Below, one piece after another: positions 1 through 11,668 of a stretch of DNA of 64,000 bases (position 1 is its first letter; each line of letters opens with the position of its first letter). The position numbers and the translations under genes were made by a program. Below the pieces are notes generated by a model. The model did not search any database and was not told the DNA's origin. It worked only from the letters and a program-made list of their open reading frames with translations. This stretch comes from Aphrophora alni (taxonomy: Eukaryota; Arthropoda; Insecta; Hemiptera; Aphrophoridae). The stretch spans positions 9,702,724-9,766,723 of the forward strand of contig OY740776.1 in the NCBI GenBank assembly GCA_963513935.1, read 5' to 3'.

Positions 1-755
1 TCTAGATTGTTAGAAACACCGTTACTGAGGGGGAGTAATCTCAGTACTAATCTAGGTACTGTTCAATGATTTAGTTAGGGTCTAACAATTAGTTGTATCA
101 TTTGGTTTTAGATAATTATTATTAATTAGCTAGTTTTAAGTTAAATTAAAAACACTTGTAACAAATATTAAGATGATAAAATGGTGGTTCAACGTAATAC
201 ATACAGTAATACTATTTTCATTTACAATATATATGTAATATTTATCAAAATGTGCTTTATACCATTTTGCAGAGATCTTGTAGAACGGTAATAAATAATA
301 AATCATTTTAGAAATAACCGAGACAGGGTAAAATAGCTTTTAATTGATAAATCTTGGTTCTAATCAAACTTTATACTTTTTTTGTTACGTAATTGAATAT
401 CCATAATTTCTTTGTCACAGATCACTAATATGTTAAAGATGTATCAACGGCAAAATTGTCAACCAGTCTCCGTCCAGTCAACCACAGATTCATATTTTAA
501 ATGTAGAAATTTTTCCTAATGTTAATGTTACTTTGTTTTGTTTTTTCAAAGGTTGAAGATTTCTGGCTTTGAGCTGTGGTGTTATTTGAATACCTGTATT
601 AGTATTAAATATTTATTCTTTTGCTTCAAATGTAAGTTTTGTCTACAACAAAAGGTGCTATAGTTGTATAAAAAGTCCAACAATAACAACTGCTTTAGCA
701 GTGACAGAAATCCTAACTGAACTGTTCTCTGTTCTCTCTCTCTCTCTCTTTAGTC
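1..755. other. AT-rich intergenic sequence, nothing recognised
   Basis: No open frame of convincing length or known motif is visible here. The right edge holds a CT run (about 727-750) that is the purine-rich tail of the 5S-derived repeat when read on the minus strand. Confidence 0.5.
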
Positions 756-762
756 TTTATAC

Positions 763-834
763 AGTGGTGTTCCCAAGTGATCTCCCATCCAAGTACTAAC
801 TAAGCTTGCTCAATGTTGCTTGACTTTGGTGATG
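763..834 (-). repeat. 5S rRNA-derived sequence (SINE3-like head or 5S pseudogene)
   Basis: Read on the minus strand this matches the 3' two thirds of animal 5S rRNA: a box A-like AAGTCAAGCAACATTGAG, then TTAGTACTTGGATGGGAGAT and CACTTGGGAACACC (box C region). Substitutions and the missing first third exclude a working 5S gene. On the minus strand it runs into a GA-repeat tail (about 750-727), as expected for a retroposed SINE. 5S-derived SINEs (class SINE3) are known in animals; a plain 5S pseudogene is the alternative. Confidence 0.7.
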
Positions 835-844
835 GGATATTGTT

Positions 845-1050
845 TTTACCTTACTATGTCAAGTAATATAGCTTTATATAATATATATATCTCACACTCC
901 ATGTTGTCTGTTCAATGGTATGAACAACTAATCCAATGCATATTTTTTACCTTACTAGGTCATTCAAGATAGCTTTATATAATTTATATTCACATATCTC
1001 ACACTCTGTGTTGTCTGTTCAATGGTATGAACAACACTAATCCAATGCAC
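845..1050. repeat. Tandem duplication, unit about 105 bp
   Basis: Two adjacent copies share the blocks tttttaccttacta, gatagctttatataat-like, and ttgtctgttcaatggtatga followed by aatccaatgca. They lie between the two 5S-derived stretches and probably belong to the same composite repeat. Confidence 0.7.
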
Positions 1051-1061
1051 ATGTAGAAAAA

Positions 1062-1119
1062 CTATCACCCATCCAAGTAATAACCACTCTCAACTCAATG
1101 TTGCTTGACTTGGGTGATT
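1062..1119 (-). repeat. Second 5S rRNA-derived sequence
   Basis: The minus strand again reads as 5S-like: ATCACCCAAGTCAAGCAACA, then TTACTTGGATGGGTGAT. It is more diverged than the copy at 763-834. Both have the same orientation, which suggests a dimeric SINE or a local duplication. Confidence 0.55.
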
Positions 1120-1810
1120 AGTCAAAACATTGTCATGTAAATTTAACCCACATATTATTATGTTATTGTAATATGTCAATTTTTAAGTGATAAACTTTTT
1201 TGCTTACCAAAAAATGTTACTATATTCTTATAAAGAGAGGTAGGTAGTAGGAAAAAAAAATTGGTGCTCCACAGTAAACAATTACCCTTCAGAGACCTAG
1301 TCATCATGAATCTTAAATCTTAGAAGCATAGTAATATGAAACTTCTGTAAAACTTATGTGTGGATGTGCCCCATGAGTGATTTTAATGTGTATTATATTG
1401 AAATTTTTAAAAATCGCTTAATTTGGATGATTTTAAAGTGAAATAAGGTATTGTGAAAGATAAAAAGTGACTTGCGTTATAAAGGAGTATCGAAATGATG
1501 TAAAAACGGCATTTGGAAGATGTATTTACCTATTTTAGAAGTCAATTTAAAAATTATTTTATAAAATATGTCTAATTTTTTTACTTTATACCAATTTTGA
1601 AATTATAGGCTATAATAATATTTTAACACTGAATTCTTTCTCAGACTCTAACATATAGTAGCTCCTCTACCATGCTGTTTTTTTTTTGCTATATCCATCT
1701 CTCTTTCTCTCTCTTCAGCATGTATACATAAATACTTTAAAACATTGGGTCGACTTTCTATACAAGTTTTATACATTCAATAAACCAAATATCTTTTTTG
1801 TTTTATACAG
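1120..1810. other. AT-rich sequence, nothing recognised
   Basis: No motif or convincing ORF. The last 40 bases form a pyrimidine-rich splice acceptor context ending in ttttatacag. Confidence 0.4.
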
Positions 1811-1882
1811 AATGGAATCTATTCTGGTAAAGGAAGAGACTCTTGAAGAACAAGAGGAATCTTTAATGGATTTACCAGCATG
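1811..1882 (+). CDS. Candidate first coding exon, acidic protein
   Basis: A good acceptor (ttttatacag at 1801-1810) and a consensus donor (ATG|GTAAGT at 1883) bracket a short exon with an ATG at 1812. It encodes an acidic stretch beginning MESILVKEETLEEQEE. Acidic N-terminal exons of this kind are common in insect C2H2 zinc-finger genes, which is only a resemblance. It ends in phase 2. A bracketed segment at about 11792-11859 (acceptor ttctgcag, donor AAG|GTATGT) could be a later exon, but it gives a stop in the frame this exon would impose. Without transcript data this stays a candidate; it cannot belong to the minus-strand zinc-finger gene at the other end of the window. Confidence 0.3.
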
Positions 1883-2370
1883 GTAAGTGTTACAGGCTAA
1901 AGGGCTTTAGTTTAGCGTATTGGTTAAGGAAGGGCACAGCATGTTTACTTTTATTGAAAACACTTTTTATTACAACTAGTCAACCATTGTAAATGGTTCA
2001 GTATTATAAACGCTTTGCTTATTCAGTATACAAGATATAGGGTAAGTTTGGTTATTTTTTATTGAACTTTAAGTTTTTTGGCCTCAAGAAATTGATAAAG
2101 GGATGTTCGACATCCCATGCATCTGTCATCCTTATTGTTAAGTATGTAAGCATGATAGCGGCCACATAAATTAAGTATACATCTAATTTTAGCGGAACAT
2201 CTAATTTAGTATAATGGACAATAGTGTGTTCCTATAAAAAAACAATGTTTAAATTAAGAAAAGTCTAATTGAAAACATGTCAAAACAGTTTTTTGGGTCA
2301 TATCTTGTGTTTTCAACTTATAACACATTAACTTAGGATAAAAATTTACAGCTTTCAATTACAAATTTAA

Positions 2371-2695
2371 TTGTACCAACCTCACCTCTCCATGATGTCA
2401 AATAGCAAAGTTATTAATAAAAATATAATTTCGAACCTTGACTTCCCAAGAAAATGGGGTATTATATAGAGGTGAGATCCTGCAGGATTGAATCACCAAC
2501 TTAAGCATAGTGATCGGAGACTCCTTCAGATATGTACAGCTTCGAGGCCCGCCAGAGTTAAGATACTGACACGAACAAAGCGAGTGAAAACTTTTAAATG
2601 TATACACAGTCCGTCAGGGCCTAACCAAATTCAAGAAAACACTAATATATACAATTACAAGGTTCAGAAAACCTGTGTAACAACTGATTTATCCC
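2371..2695 (+). repeat. Interspersed repeat R-A, left half
   Basis: Aligns along its length with 11285-11560: shared blocks include cacctctc.atgatg, aaatagc.aagttat, gagatcc.gcaggat, aaagcgagtg and gtgtaacaactg. The match stops after aacaactgattta, and the rest of the family sequence resumes at about 5450, so the 2.7 kb between is an insertion. No coding capacity is recognised; the family type is unknown. Confidence 0.7.
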
Positions 2696-3479
2696 AGCAC
2701 TTATAGTACTGGCAGAATTTTTTTTCTGTAATGATTGCAATTTTTAGACAGTTTTGTAAGAATATTTTCTAAAGTTCTATAAAACATATTTGAATGCAAA
2801 CCGTAAAATGTTCCATATCATTTTGTTCAAAAATCTCTCAACATTAAGCCTATAGCTAGTATAAAAACCACATAAAATGTCTGCTTTTGAGAAGTGTCCG
2901 CTATCTGGAGAGATGCAGTTGACTGATAACACAGGTAAACCACCAGAATAATGTCTTGTAACGATGTTGAACACGTTCAGAAAATTTAAATGGTGAACAT
3001 AATCATATGTTCATTACCAAAATACCATTACTATATTTTTTTTATGTTGTCACTTTTGTCACTCAGAAATCACAATTTCTGTTAAAAAACAGTTAACCTA
3101 CTGTATAATAAAGCAGATTACTTTCATGCATATATGGTCGATAAAAGTAAAATAAATTAAACTTTGGTATTGTTTCATGACTGTCTACTGTATTATCAAA
3201 GTTTTTATAGTACAACAGGCATAATGGTTTAATCTCACAAAAATACACAATAAAACACTAATTTGTAAAGTAAATAATATTCTTTATTTTTAATCATTTG
3301 GTACTACCATACTGAATAAACAAATAGGCAAATTAGGAAAATATAAATTTAAAAAGGGAGAAAATCAAACTGTGTAAGGAATATGCTTGTAAAGAAATAA
3401 ATATTAGTAAAAAAATATTTAATTTAGTATACTGTATACTCTCACTAATTTAATCAATAGGTTTTTGGAAAAAATCTTC

Positions 3480-4715
3480 AATTTATGTTTGCATAATACT
3501 TTCTTTTGTGAATCCTGATTTCGGTTGATTGGTTTTCTGTACAAAGTGCATCTTGAATCAATTTGTACTCTTCAAGGGATACTCCAAATTGTTGAATTAA
3601 ATTATCCAACTCATTAACTTCAGTGTCACTATTGTTATCATTTTTGACCAAACCTGATTTAATGAAAACAGTTTTTATCTGTATTGGATTTGAGCTCTTT
3701 TAAAGCCGAGCATATCCACAAAATTGCATCTAAAATAACAATATTTTTGCACAGTTCATCACACGATGTAAATGTCCTTCATTTTCGTCAAAATATATCT
3801 GAGAATTCTTTGTCTAAACTTTGAATTTGTTTATGAATCCTTGATCTAGAAGTAAGCAACAGGAAGTTGTATTCGAGGGAAGGAACACTAATTTTGTTAG
3901 TTAATTTTATGTTGAGGTGCGATGTTGCATTGTCCAGAAATAAAATAAGATTCCTATTCCGCCGTCCCATTTTACGATCTGAAAGCCGTTAGCCATTCAT
4001 TCATAATATTCCTTGTCATCCATGCTCGTTTCTTCGAGTATCATTTTATACCCACGCGATCCAAATCAATTCCTTTAAAACATCTAGGCTTTGCAGCTTT
4101 TCCTATAATTGATAGTTTTTCAAAATCTCCTACCATATTTGTACAAGCATTACAGCAAGTCTTTCCTTTGAAAATTTTCCTCCTGTACATTTTTCACCTA
4201 TTAAACCCATTTTTTTACCAGGTAAAACACGAAAAAATAGTCTAATCTCATCACAATTAAAAATGTTTTTTTCTTTATAACCCTCGCACATCACAGATAA
4301 TTTTGATTCTAGAACTAGAGTTTCCTCCACTGATCCTGCTTCCCCACACACATTTCTGAATAATATTGTGTCTAGGACAGAATTTATCAAGCCAGCCAAC
4401 TGATGTTTTGAAATCAATAACTCTTAATTTTTGAGGTCATAACTCTTAAAGCTTTTTCCTGAATTAATGGGCCAGAGATTGGAATGTTATTAGATCGTGT
4501 TCTACAAAACCACTCATATATTAAGTTGTCTATCGCAAAGTCTTCTGTTTTTGGAAACTCTCGTTTTCTTAATAAATTTTTGTTTTCCGACCACGATTTG
4601 AGAATTTTTTCTTTCTTTTTTAAAAATTGAGACTGATATGGGTATTTCCAACTTGAAATCTTGCAGCTAAATCATGCGCACTCGGTTTTGTATAACCTCA
4701 ATTTTTGTTATGTTT
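3480..4715 (-). pseudogene. Tigger/pogo-type DDE transposase, decayed
   Basis: Minus-strand reading, N to C. An HTH-like segment near 4650 (KPSAHDLAARFQVG) is followed by a CENP-B-type HTH near 4520-4430 with WFCRTRSNNIPISGP. The DDE domain starts at 4290-4250 with NCDEIRLFFRVLPGK, then SKERLAVML near 4150 and KAAKPRCFKG near 4100. The second catalytic Asp lies in LILFLDNATSH (about 3940) and the third in LLLDQG (about 3850). An acidic tail runs to about 3480. The blocks lie in different frames with stops, so it is dead. Family order and motifs match Tigger/pogo (CENP-B-related) transposases, which cut and paste at TA sites. It lies inside repeat R-A. Confidence 0.85.
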
Positions 4716-5444
4716 GAGAGACATCACAATACATAACTATACTACACACTGTTCACACAGCAACTTTATTCAAACTAAATTCTTAAAGGGCAGTGACGAC
4801 TGCCGTATAAAGGACACAAAGGTAGTCAACTTCCAGAAAGTCAACTTTTGGGTAATTACTGTACAGACATTGCAATGTATGTTTCGAGACATCTACAATT
4901 TCCTAGAAAAGGATGATATTTTATGCTCCCCTGTTCTTAATTTGGTAGTTTCAACTGACCCATTGGCCATCAATTTGGTGTCTGTGTCCGTTTTTGGAAA
5001 AGTCCATTATTTAGAAACACCACAAAGGCCAGAATAGCATGATCCCAGTCGGGAAATACAAAAATTCCGTTCATTAAATAGTGTCCGCTAATTAGAAGTG
5101 TAGTTTACTTATTTATTTGAAAAATTAACACTTGTAAACTGCGTTACCGATAGCCTAGGCTGAATCAATCAAACAATGCAGTTACCAAAACAAAGCAAAA
5201 ATTGAGACTTCTGTTGTTTTTGAACCACAATATAAGCTGAAGTATTGTAAAAATAGTAAAAAATAAAACTTGCAATCGTAGAGTAGAATTTCAGCTTTCC
5301 AATAGTTCATAGATCAAGGCAAACTAATAGTTTTTGTAAAGTGAAAAAAATTTATATTATAACGGCTATGTAACTGTCGCTTTTGCAACAGTGCCAACCC
5401 AGGAACCAAATCAAGATTTGCAATAAATAGTTTCCTGTTCTACG
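4716..5444. other. Flank of the Tigger insertion
   Basis: Noncoding. The stretch near 4985-5100 repeats the words gtgtccg and agtgtccgct, typical of Tigger-type subterminal sequence; agtgtccgct recurs near 2893. Exact element ends could not be fixed. Confidence 0.35.
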
Positions 5445-5545
5445 GTTAATAAACTTACGCTACCGGATAAAACCCTTTGACATGTCAATATAATTAAACA
5501 TTTCCTACACTGCACAAGAAACCATTTTTTCCATTATATTTACAG
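5445..5545 (+). repeat. Interspersed repeat R-A, right half
   Basis: Matches 11562-11668: shared aaacttac.cta, taaaaccctttga, caata.aa.t.aacatttcctac and the end tatctgcttg-like block. Together with 2371-2695 it reconstitutes the order seen in the uninterrupted copy. Confidence 0.7.
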
Positions 5546-6081
5546 AATCTGCTTGAATTAAATTGGAAAGTCCATTTGTCTAAGTTAAAATCTAAGTTGG
5601 ATAGTATATTAAGAGTGTTCTGTTTTCTTAGAAGTATGTGTCCTCCGGATGTTAAGCGTATGATTTATTTTTCTTTGGTTCAGAGTAGGATAGAGAATGG
5701 TTTGCATAGTTGGGGAGGGACTTACATTTGTAATCTAATACCTGTAAAATTAATATTCAGAAACAGTTTGTCCGAATGATCCTAAACAAAAGTAGGTTGG
5801 AACATTCAAAACCATTATTCTTCTCTTTACTAATATTACCTTTAAGATACTTGTGCATTTACAAAGTGCTTAAGTTATTTTTTATAAAAAGTGGAAATGG
5901 GCAACTTTCTGATAGGTCTGATGGGAGGAGGGTATGGTTAAAAGTGCAGGAAATTTTGCAGTGCCAAAACCTTTTAAAACTTACTTTAAGAAGACTCTGT
6001 TTGCTGGGGCTAAAATTATTTAATGTTCTGCCTGGCCACATCAAATGTGGAAATTCAATTTCATTGTTTTGCGAAAATTAA
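5546..6081 (+). pseudogene. Non-LTR retrotransposon (LINE) RT C-terminus
   Basis: Two overlapping frames read as the RT thumb and C-terminal part of a LINE ORF2: LNWKVHLSKLKSKLDSI, then PPDVKRMIYFSLVQSRIENG and LHSWGG (5546-5770). A frameshift leads to RMILNKSRLEHSKPLF and LRYLCIYKVLKLFF up to the stop at 6079. The block I[YF]..L.QS...YG...WG is a hallmark of CR1/Jockey-group RTs. The copy is 5'-truncated and abuts the right half of repeat R-A. Clade cannot be fixed. Confidence 0.75.
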
Positions 6082-7389
6082 GAAGTTAACTCTTTGAACA
6101 GGAGGAGGTTGAACACTTGTTTAATGTATGTAGTTAATAGATATTGAATAACATAGTGATTCTTATATATTGCTCTTACATATGTTTTAGTAGAATATGT
6201 TTCAATTTTATTATGATTTGAATTTTTACTTTGTTTCTCTCTTGATAAGTAAGAACATGTGAATGTATATTGTTAATAATTTTGTGTACAATGCTCACCG
6301 ATATTTTTTTGGAAAAAGGTACAGAAAACTACTTGTAAATTATAATATTTGTTTTAGGAGCTATATATTGTTATATTAATTTTGTCTTACTGCTGTTATA
6401 TTTTATTTCGTAAAATGTACGAGTGGCTATCCGAAAAGTGGGCTATGCCTTTAGAAGGGAGCCGGGTGTTTTTCTATGTTTTTTTCTCTCTTCCAGAGTA
6501 ATGGGTGGGGGTGGGGGTTCCCTGAACTATATTATATTTTCTATTCAAGTAAATGATTTTTTATACTTTTAGTTTAGCCAATGTTATAGTTATAAGCTAT
6601 CTATATTAATTTTATGTATAGGTGTGTAAGTATGATTGGGCGTAAGTGTATATATTTCAGAACATGGTACCGGTCATTGTACACTTTATGTCAATTGTAG
6701 ATTTGTTAAAGTTTTTATTGTTTGTTTTTTTTCTTTTTCTTTCTCTTTTTTCTCTCTCACTGATTACTATTGTATAAAATAGCTGTAATAGATGTGTTAA
6801 TATTTTGTAGCTGTTACAGGTTTTTCCTGAAAAAATTTTTCACATGTTTTTGACATGTAACACACTTACTCCAAAACCGTTTCAAATTTTTTTTTTTTTT
6901 TATTTAGATGAATTCTATGCATCTTTTTGAGAAAAATGATGTCTTATAAGTTAGGTTTTGTATAAAAATAATATATTTTATGAATTTTTTAAGAAAACAA
7001 AACCTTTAACATGCGCCAGTTGTAGGGTTAATTGAAGTTTCTTGCAATTTAAGGGGATTGATTTCTATTACATTAATATATTTAGTCGGAAAAATATTGT
7101 TTTTTTTGAGAAATTTCTGATAATTTTTTCAAGAAAGAAAAGCAGCTAAGGTTGTAATTTTTTTCTAGATTGTGCTCTTTGCAATTGTGATGCAAATTTA
7201 AATGCAGTATCTGTGATTTTTCGGAGCACCTTAAATGAATGTAACTGCAAAAGAATCACGGTACCGAATGCTGTCATAATGGTGAAATGAGTTGGGAAAC
7301 CAGCACGGTCCTTATTAGTTTCTTCAAGGTCAAGTTGTCTACTGGCTCCTCCCTCAACAGACTTGATTCTCAACAGCTTCTATACATGT
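6082..7389. other. LINE 3' untranslated remnant and AT-rich spacer
   Basis: AT-rich, with a TTTCT-rich stretch near 6720-6760. Probably starts with the 3' UTR of the LINE ending at 6081. No further coding similarity recognised. Confidence 0.35.
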
Positions 7390-7520
7390 GAAAGTGTAAG
7401 ATCTACACATGCAGATTATGGACCTATGATGGGACATTCATCTCCTGCTTCAGTCACATGTCTGCCTCCTCATTCCCTATATTATAGATGCTTGAAAACC
7501 AATCAAAAGTTGTGTATAAT
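7390..7520 (-). pseudogene. Possible LINE RNase H scrap
   Basis: The minus strand reads GNEEAD followed by KQEMNVPS, like the last Asp motif of LINE-encoded RNase H. No other catalytic block is preserved. Weak. Confidence 0.25.
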
Positions 7521-8108
7521 GTAACAAATGGACAGAGTATCTGACAGAGCGCCACAATTTGGAGTTGTTTATCAAAATTAATTCAAAACCTCTCTTGACC
7601 TCCTATTTCCAAAATGCCACACATTAGGATCACTGGGAATCATAGGTGATTTAGTCAATTGCGAAGAAATTGTTTTGTATCGATAACTCGGTTATTATAC
7701 AATCAAATTACAATATCATTGTGTTTTTCGTCAAAATATCTTTTTATTTGTTTTAAGTTAACCATTTTTGTGGTCAAATATTTGAAATGGACCCATTTTC
7801 AGTATAGAATCAGACTGAAAACAGTCAATGTCTTAATGATATAAAATTAGACTTTTTTCTAAACTTTGCCATTGCATGCATGATAATAGTTGAAAGTTCC
7901 CTTAACCGCAAAATTAAGGGGGAGAACACTTAACGAACAATTACCTGGTGATGTCACAACATTAAATTTTGTACAGTATAAAAAATGGGTGAAAAAAATG
8001 TTTTTAATGAATGTATTTTATAACCTAGAAGAGTGTATGAATTTTAGGAAGAAGTGTAAAAAGAATACATAAGGTTACTAATTTGATATGTATTAGTTTT
8101 TATTTTAA

Positions 8109-9915
8109 CATGTATACCGAAACATGATTTTTTTAACACTAACCGAAACATAAGGTCATTTCGACCGTTTTGGTTTATTCTTCTGGTTTTATTGTTTTCT
8201 CTTTGTTTAAGCTCTAACATCGTATAGTTAAACATATAGGGGTAATATAATAAAGTTTACGCATTTTGAAAGACAAATAAATTTTTATTTGACACAAAAA
8301 AACAAACTATACTACTATTGAAAAAATGGAAACTGCATTATTTTTTATATGAAAACATCTATACCCTAGGACTAAAAGAAGATGTTTGAAATGTAGAAAA
8401 TATACTGTAGTAGAGACACATAAGTATATACTTTTATATAATGTTGTACAAGTTTACCAATGAAGTAAACCAATTGTCTGCAGTTACATTACAGTTACTA
8501 CCTTCAATCACTTTACACAATCTTGTAAGAGACTGAACAGGGACTGGCATCTCTTTTTCCTTTTCAGACAATCCCACACCATCACTATTTTTACCAGTGT
8601 AAATGTATGCATTTACAAGGTAAGATGTTTTTGAGTCTGTAAGACACATCACTTTAATTCCATATATTTTTTTGGCTTCTTTGGCACGTACATTCGAAAT
8701 GCACAACGCCCTCTAAAGGGAAAAAGCATCTCATCAACCGAGACAAACCGTGACCGTTGGAAATAATTCTGTAAACATTTCAGAAATAGCAGCAGCTTTA
8801 TCATTCTGCTTTCTCTGAGCACGGGTCTGTGTTTCATCGAACCGTAAAGTTAAATCAGGATTTCATAGTGCTTTACAGACATTGTTGCACGAAATATGGG
8901 GTGGCTGTATTCATCTTTTGTGAAAATGGATACCATTTTTGTTCATCACATCATTTGACCTTAGAATTGACGAAAGTAACAACAAGCCAATCAGGGCATG
9001 CACTTCTTCTACATTGGTGTCCCGGTAATTGCTTTTGTTTGTGTAATGAGATTCATCCTAACCATGGCCAACTTTTGGTTAGTGTATGTAACTATTCTTG
9101 AAATTATATCCTGATCAAAGAATAACTCCCAAACTTCACGCTTATCAGGGCTGTTGCCTAAGGCTCTTGCTGGTGCTCTAATTGCTGATAGTCTAGTCAT
9201 AATTAAATTTCTTGCTGGAGTTTTTACATTTCTAGGAGGTGGGTTGCTTTTCCATTAGTTTGGAGGTCTGGTTTCATTCTTTTTCATCCCCTCCAAGAAT
9301 ATTCAGGAAGATCAATGCCTTCAGCGAAAGTATTTACTGTATTATATTTTCTACATCATACACTTGATTGAGAAGGTTGGTATGATCTTCATCTTCTGAT
9401 GAATTGGTTTCTGGAATAACTTGGTATTCATGGTCAGATATTACAAAGTCAGGATCAGCATCCGAAAGTCAACTTCACTAAATTCACTATCATCATCACT
9501 GTCCCTATCAGCCATCAACCTACGTATTTGATCACAAAAATCCGGATCACTAGGCCTCATACCTTGACTAGAACTAGGATTAGCCATTTTATAACTATAA
9601 AAATTCAAGTTTATGACTAAAATAGTAATCTACAACACAGACCACTATAGGCCGTAAACCGAAACATACGGTATGGTTGACCGACAGCCACAAGCTGGTA
9701 ACCGAAACACACGGTAAAACTGACTGACCGAATTTGAACACAGAGCTGGTCAGGGCGATGCCGACAGGCAAACTAGACAGTGATGATCTAATAAGCTATA
9801 AGTGGACTCGAGAGAAAGGTATGGGGAGGGGCAGCCGTCATGGGCTTGCAGTTTAAACACTATTAGAGCGCAAAATTCCCAAACGGTCAAATTGACCGAT
9901 GTTTCGGTATACGTG
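8109..9915 (-). mobile_element. piggyBac element, family A, with TIRs and TTAA target sites
   Basis: Flanked by TTAA at 8105-8108 and 9916-9919. The terminal inverted repeat is 17 bp with one mismatch: CATGTATACCGAAACAT on the left, CACGTATACCGAAACAT on the right. A further inverted block ggtcattt-cgaccg / ggtcaatttgaccg lies inside. The left end carries a partial repeat of the terminal sequence at about 8133-8152 (TTAACACTAACCGAAACAT). Subterminal accgaaaca-acggta words recur at about 9657-9715. The element is about 1.8 kb and its transposase is broken and shortened. Confidence 0.92.
8434..9587 (-). pseudogene. piggyBac transposase, family A, decayed
   Basis: Start codon at 9587, with an acidic N-terminus (MANPSSSQGMRPSDPDFCDQ, then DSDDDSEF). 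A frameshift follows. The DDE_Tnp_1_7 domain begins at 9200-9010 (REVWELFFDQDIISRIV, TNQKLA), continues with ALIGLLLL near 8960 and carries the first catalytic Asp in SVDEMLFPFRGRC (about 8740). FRMYVPKKPKKY and the second Asp in VTADNWFTS (about 8470) follow. The frame ends soon after, so about a third of the usual 550-600 residues, including the third Asp region, is missing. Several frameshifts are present. The enzyme family excises and inserts at TTAA; this copy is dead. Confidence 0.88.
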
Positions 9916-10089
9916 TTAAGGACTGCCAATTGTATCTGTTGTTTTTGTTGTCTGTTATTGGTTTAATATTGTGTGTTGGCTATTGTTTGTCTGTCATTTG
10001 CTTGTATTTGTTGTTATCTATTGTAATTTGTTGACAAACGTAAACTAATTATTTAGTGTTAACATAATAAATTTATCAATCAATCCCTA

Positions 10090-10345
10090 ACACAGATCAA
10101 TATGGATCCAATAAAATATTTAAGATAGGTTTAGATAAATGGCTAAGAAAAAATCTTTTTATAGTATCAAAGGATATACGGGCTAAGCATGGAAGATTTT
10201 ATTTTTTAGTAACATTTTAATTTATATGTTTTAATTATTACTGTTACGTATTGTATAGTATGCTATGGAATTATGAGTTATTTTGCTACTGGCAATATCT
10301 ATTACATTTGTAATTGTTCAACATCAATAAAATAATAATTTCTAT
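10090..10345 (+). pseudogene. Possible LINE 3' terminus
   Basis: FKIGLDKWLRKNLF (10120-10170) resembles the LINE ORF2 C-terminal block F...L..WL...pFYS. An AATAAAATAATAAT tail near 10330 fits a LINE 3' end. Short and decayed. Confidence 0.35.
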
Positions 10346-11284
10346 TTTAGCCATATCTCAAGGCATTTTTTTGTAATGCAAAATTTAGGGGTAGTTGGTA
10401 TTTAAAAACACACAGAGCCAAACTTGGAACAAAGAGCTGTATATATTTTATTTAATATACACACTCACTTAGTTGAGTAGCAGATAGGAGTGCAAGTTAG
10501 CAGCAACACAGCTGCCTTTGTATAAATCATTGCCTAAGCCATTGTTTACCTCTGTGTTAAAATTAATCATATCTGAGTATATGGTTATGTATACAGGTTA
10601 TTTCAAAAAAGGATTTTTGTTACAACTTTAAAACCACATAGAAATTTATTCAAATAACTTACATAGTAGGTTGAGGTATTATTTTAAAAACCGAAACATC
10701 TTTACATGGTCATTTTGGTTTTATGACTATGATACGGCACACATCTCACTTTAAATGAATTCGATATCAGTTTGGAGGAGGGTTGTTCGTCACGTAAAGG
10801 TAGAAGATACCTCGATTTTTAGAAAAAATTGACAGAAGACAAATCTGGTAAACCCTGCGAAACTAGTCCACCGACCTAGGAATTCTCAGACTTTTCTGCA
10901 AAAGTGAGTCCTGTCTTGCTGGTAGTGAGGATTCCATTTTGGTCATCTTTATCTTTGCGTCTTACCAATGAAACATATGATTTTTTTGACCAAATAGGTT
11001 TTCAGGCTGTTTTTCACTTTTTTCATGTTCTAGGTTTATCATAAGGGAAGTTAATTTTACTCTCATCACGTTGGGTATTAGTTTTTATATACATGTAATT
11101 GATGGTAAATCTCCAATTAAATCATACGAACAGTCGATCATTATCAAATAATTTTAAAACCAGAATATACAGAGAGACATTGTTTTTCATAAAAAGAAAG
11201 ATTTACTATTACCCAATATATAAACTAAATTAGATAAAAATATGTAGATTTCAATTCTACATGTATTCTTACATGTCTTTACAG
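10346..11284. other. Spacer, nothing firmly recognised
   Basis: AT-rich noncoding sequence. The words aaaaccgaaacat and catggtcattttgg near 10688 recall the subterminal sequence of piggyBac family A and may be a fragment of a related end. Confidence 0.3.
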
Positions 11285-11668
11285 TTGTACAACCCCCACC
11301 TCTCTATGATGACAAATAGCGAAGTTATGATAAAAAAATGTAATTTCAAACTTTAGCTTATCAAAGAAAACATGACATACGTATAGTTACGAGATCCAGC
11401 AGGGATGAGTTGATGACATAACCTTAGCTTATGGATATTTCATCAGATATCAGAGCAAAGCGAGTGGAGACTGTTTAATATATACACATTTAGTCGACTT
11501 CAAGAAATAGTAGTAAACTTAATTACGAGGTACAGTAAACCCGTGTAACAACTGTTTTAAACAAACTTACCCTATTGGGTAAAACCCTTTGATCTACCAA
11601 TACAAGTTAACATTTCCTACAAGGTCCAAGACATCAACTTTTGTGCATTACATTTAGAGTATCTGCTT
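11285..11668 (+). repeat. Interspersed repeat R-A, uninterrupted copy
   Basis: Continuous counterpart of 2371-2695 plus 5445-5545. It supplies the order of the two halves and so shows that the Tigger-bearing segment is an insertion. No protein or RNA promoter motif recognised. Confidence 0.7.

Larger units (their letters stand above)
7885..10085 (+). pseudogene. LINE 3' end interrupted by a piggyBac
   Basis: 7900-8072 encodes a typical LINE ORF2 C-terminus: LNEQLPGDVTTLNFVQYKKW, then FYNLEECMNF. This resembles the family pattern LP..i..l..Fk..l...L....fY.leE. Its 3' UTR is cut at 8104 by the piggyBac at 8109-9915 and resumes at 9920. The resumed TG-rich tail resembles the tail of the LINE ending at 30545. 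Confidence 0.55.
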
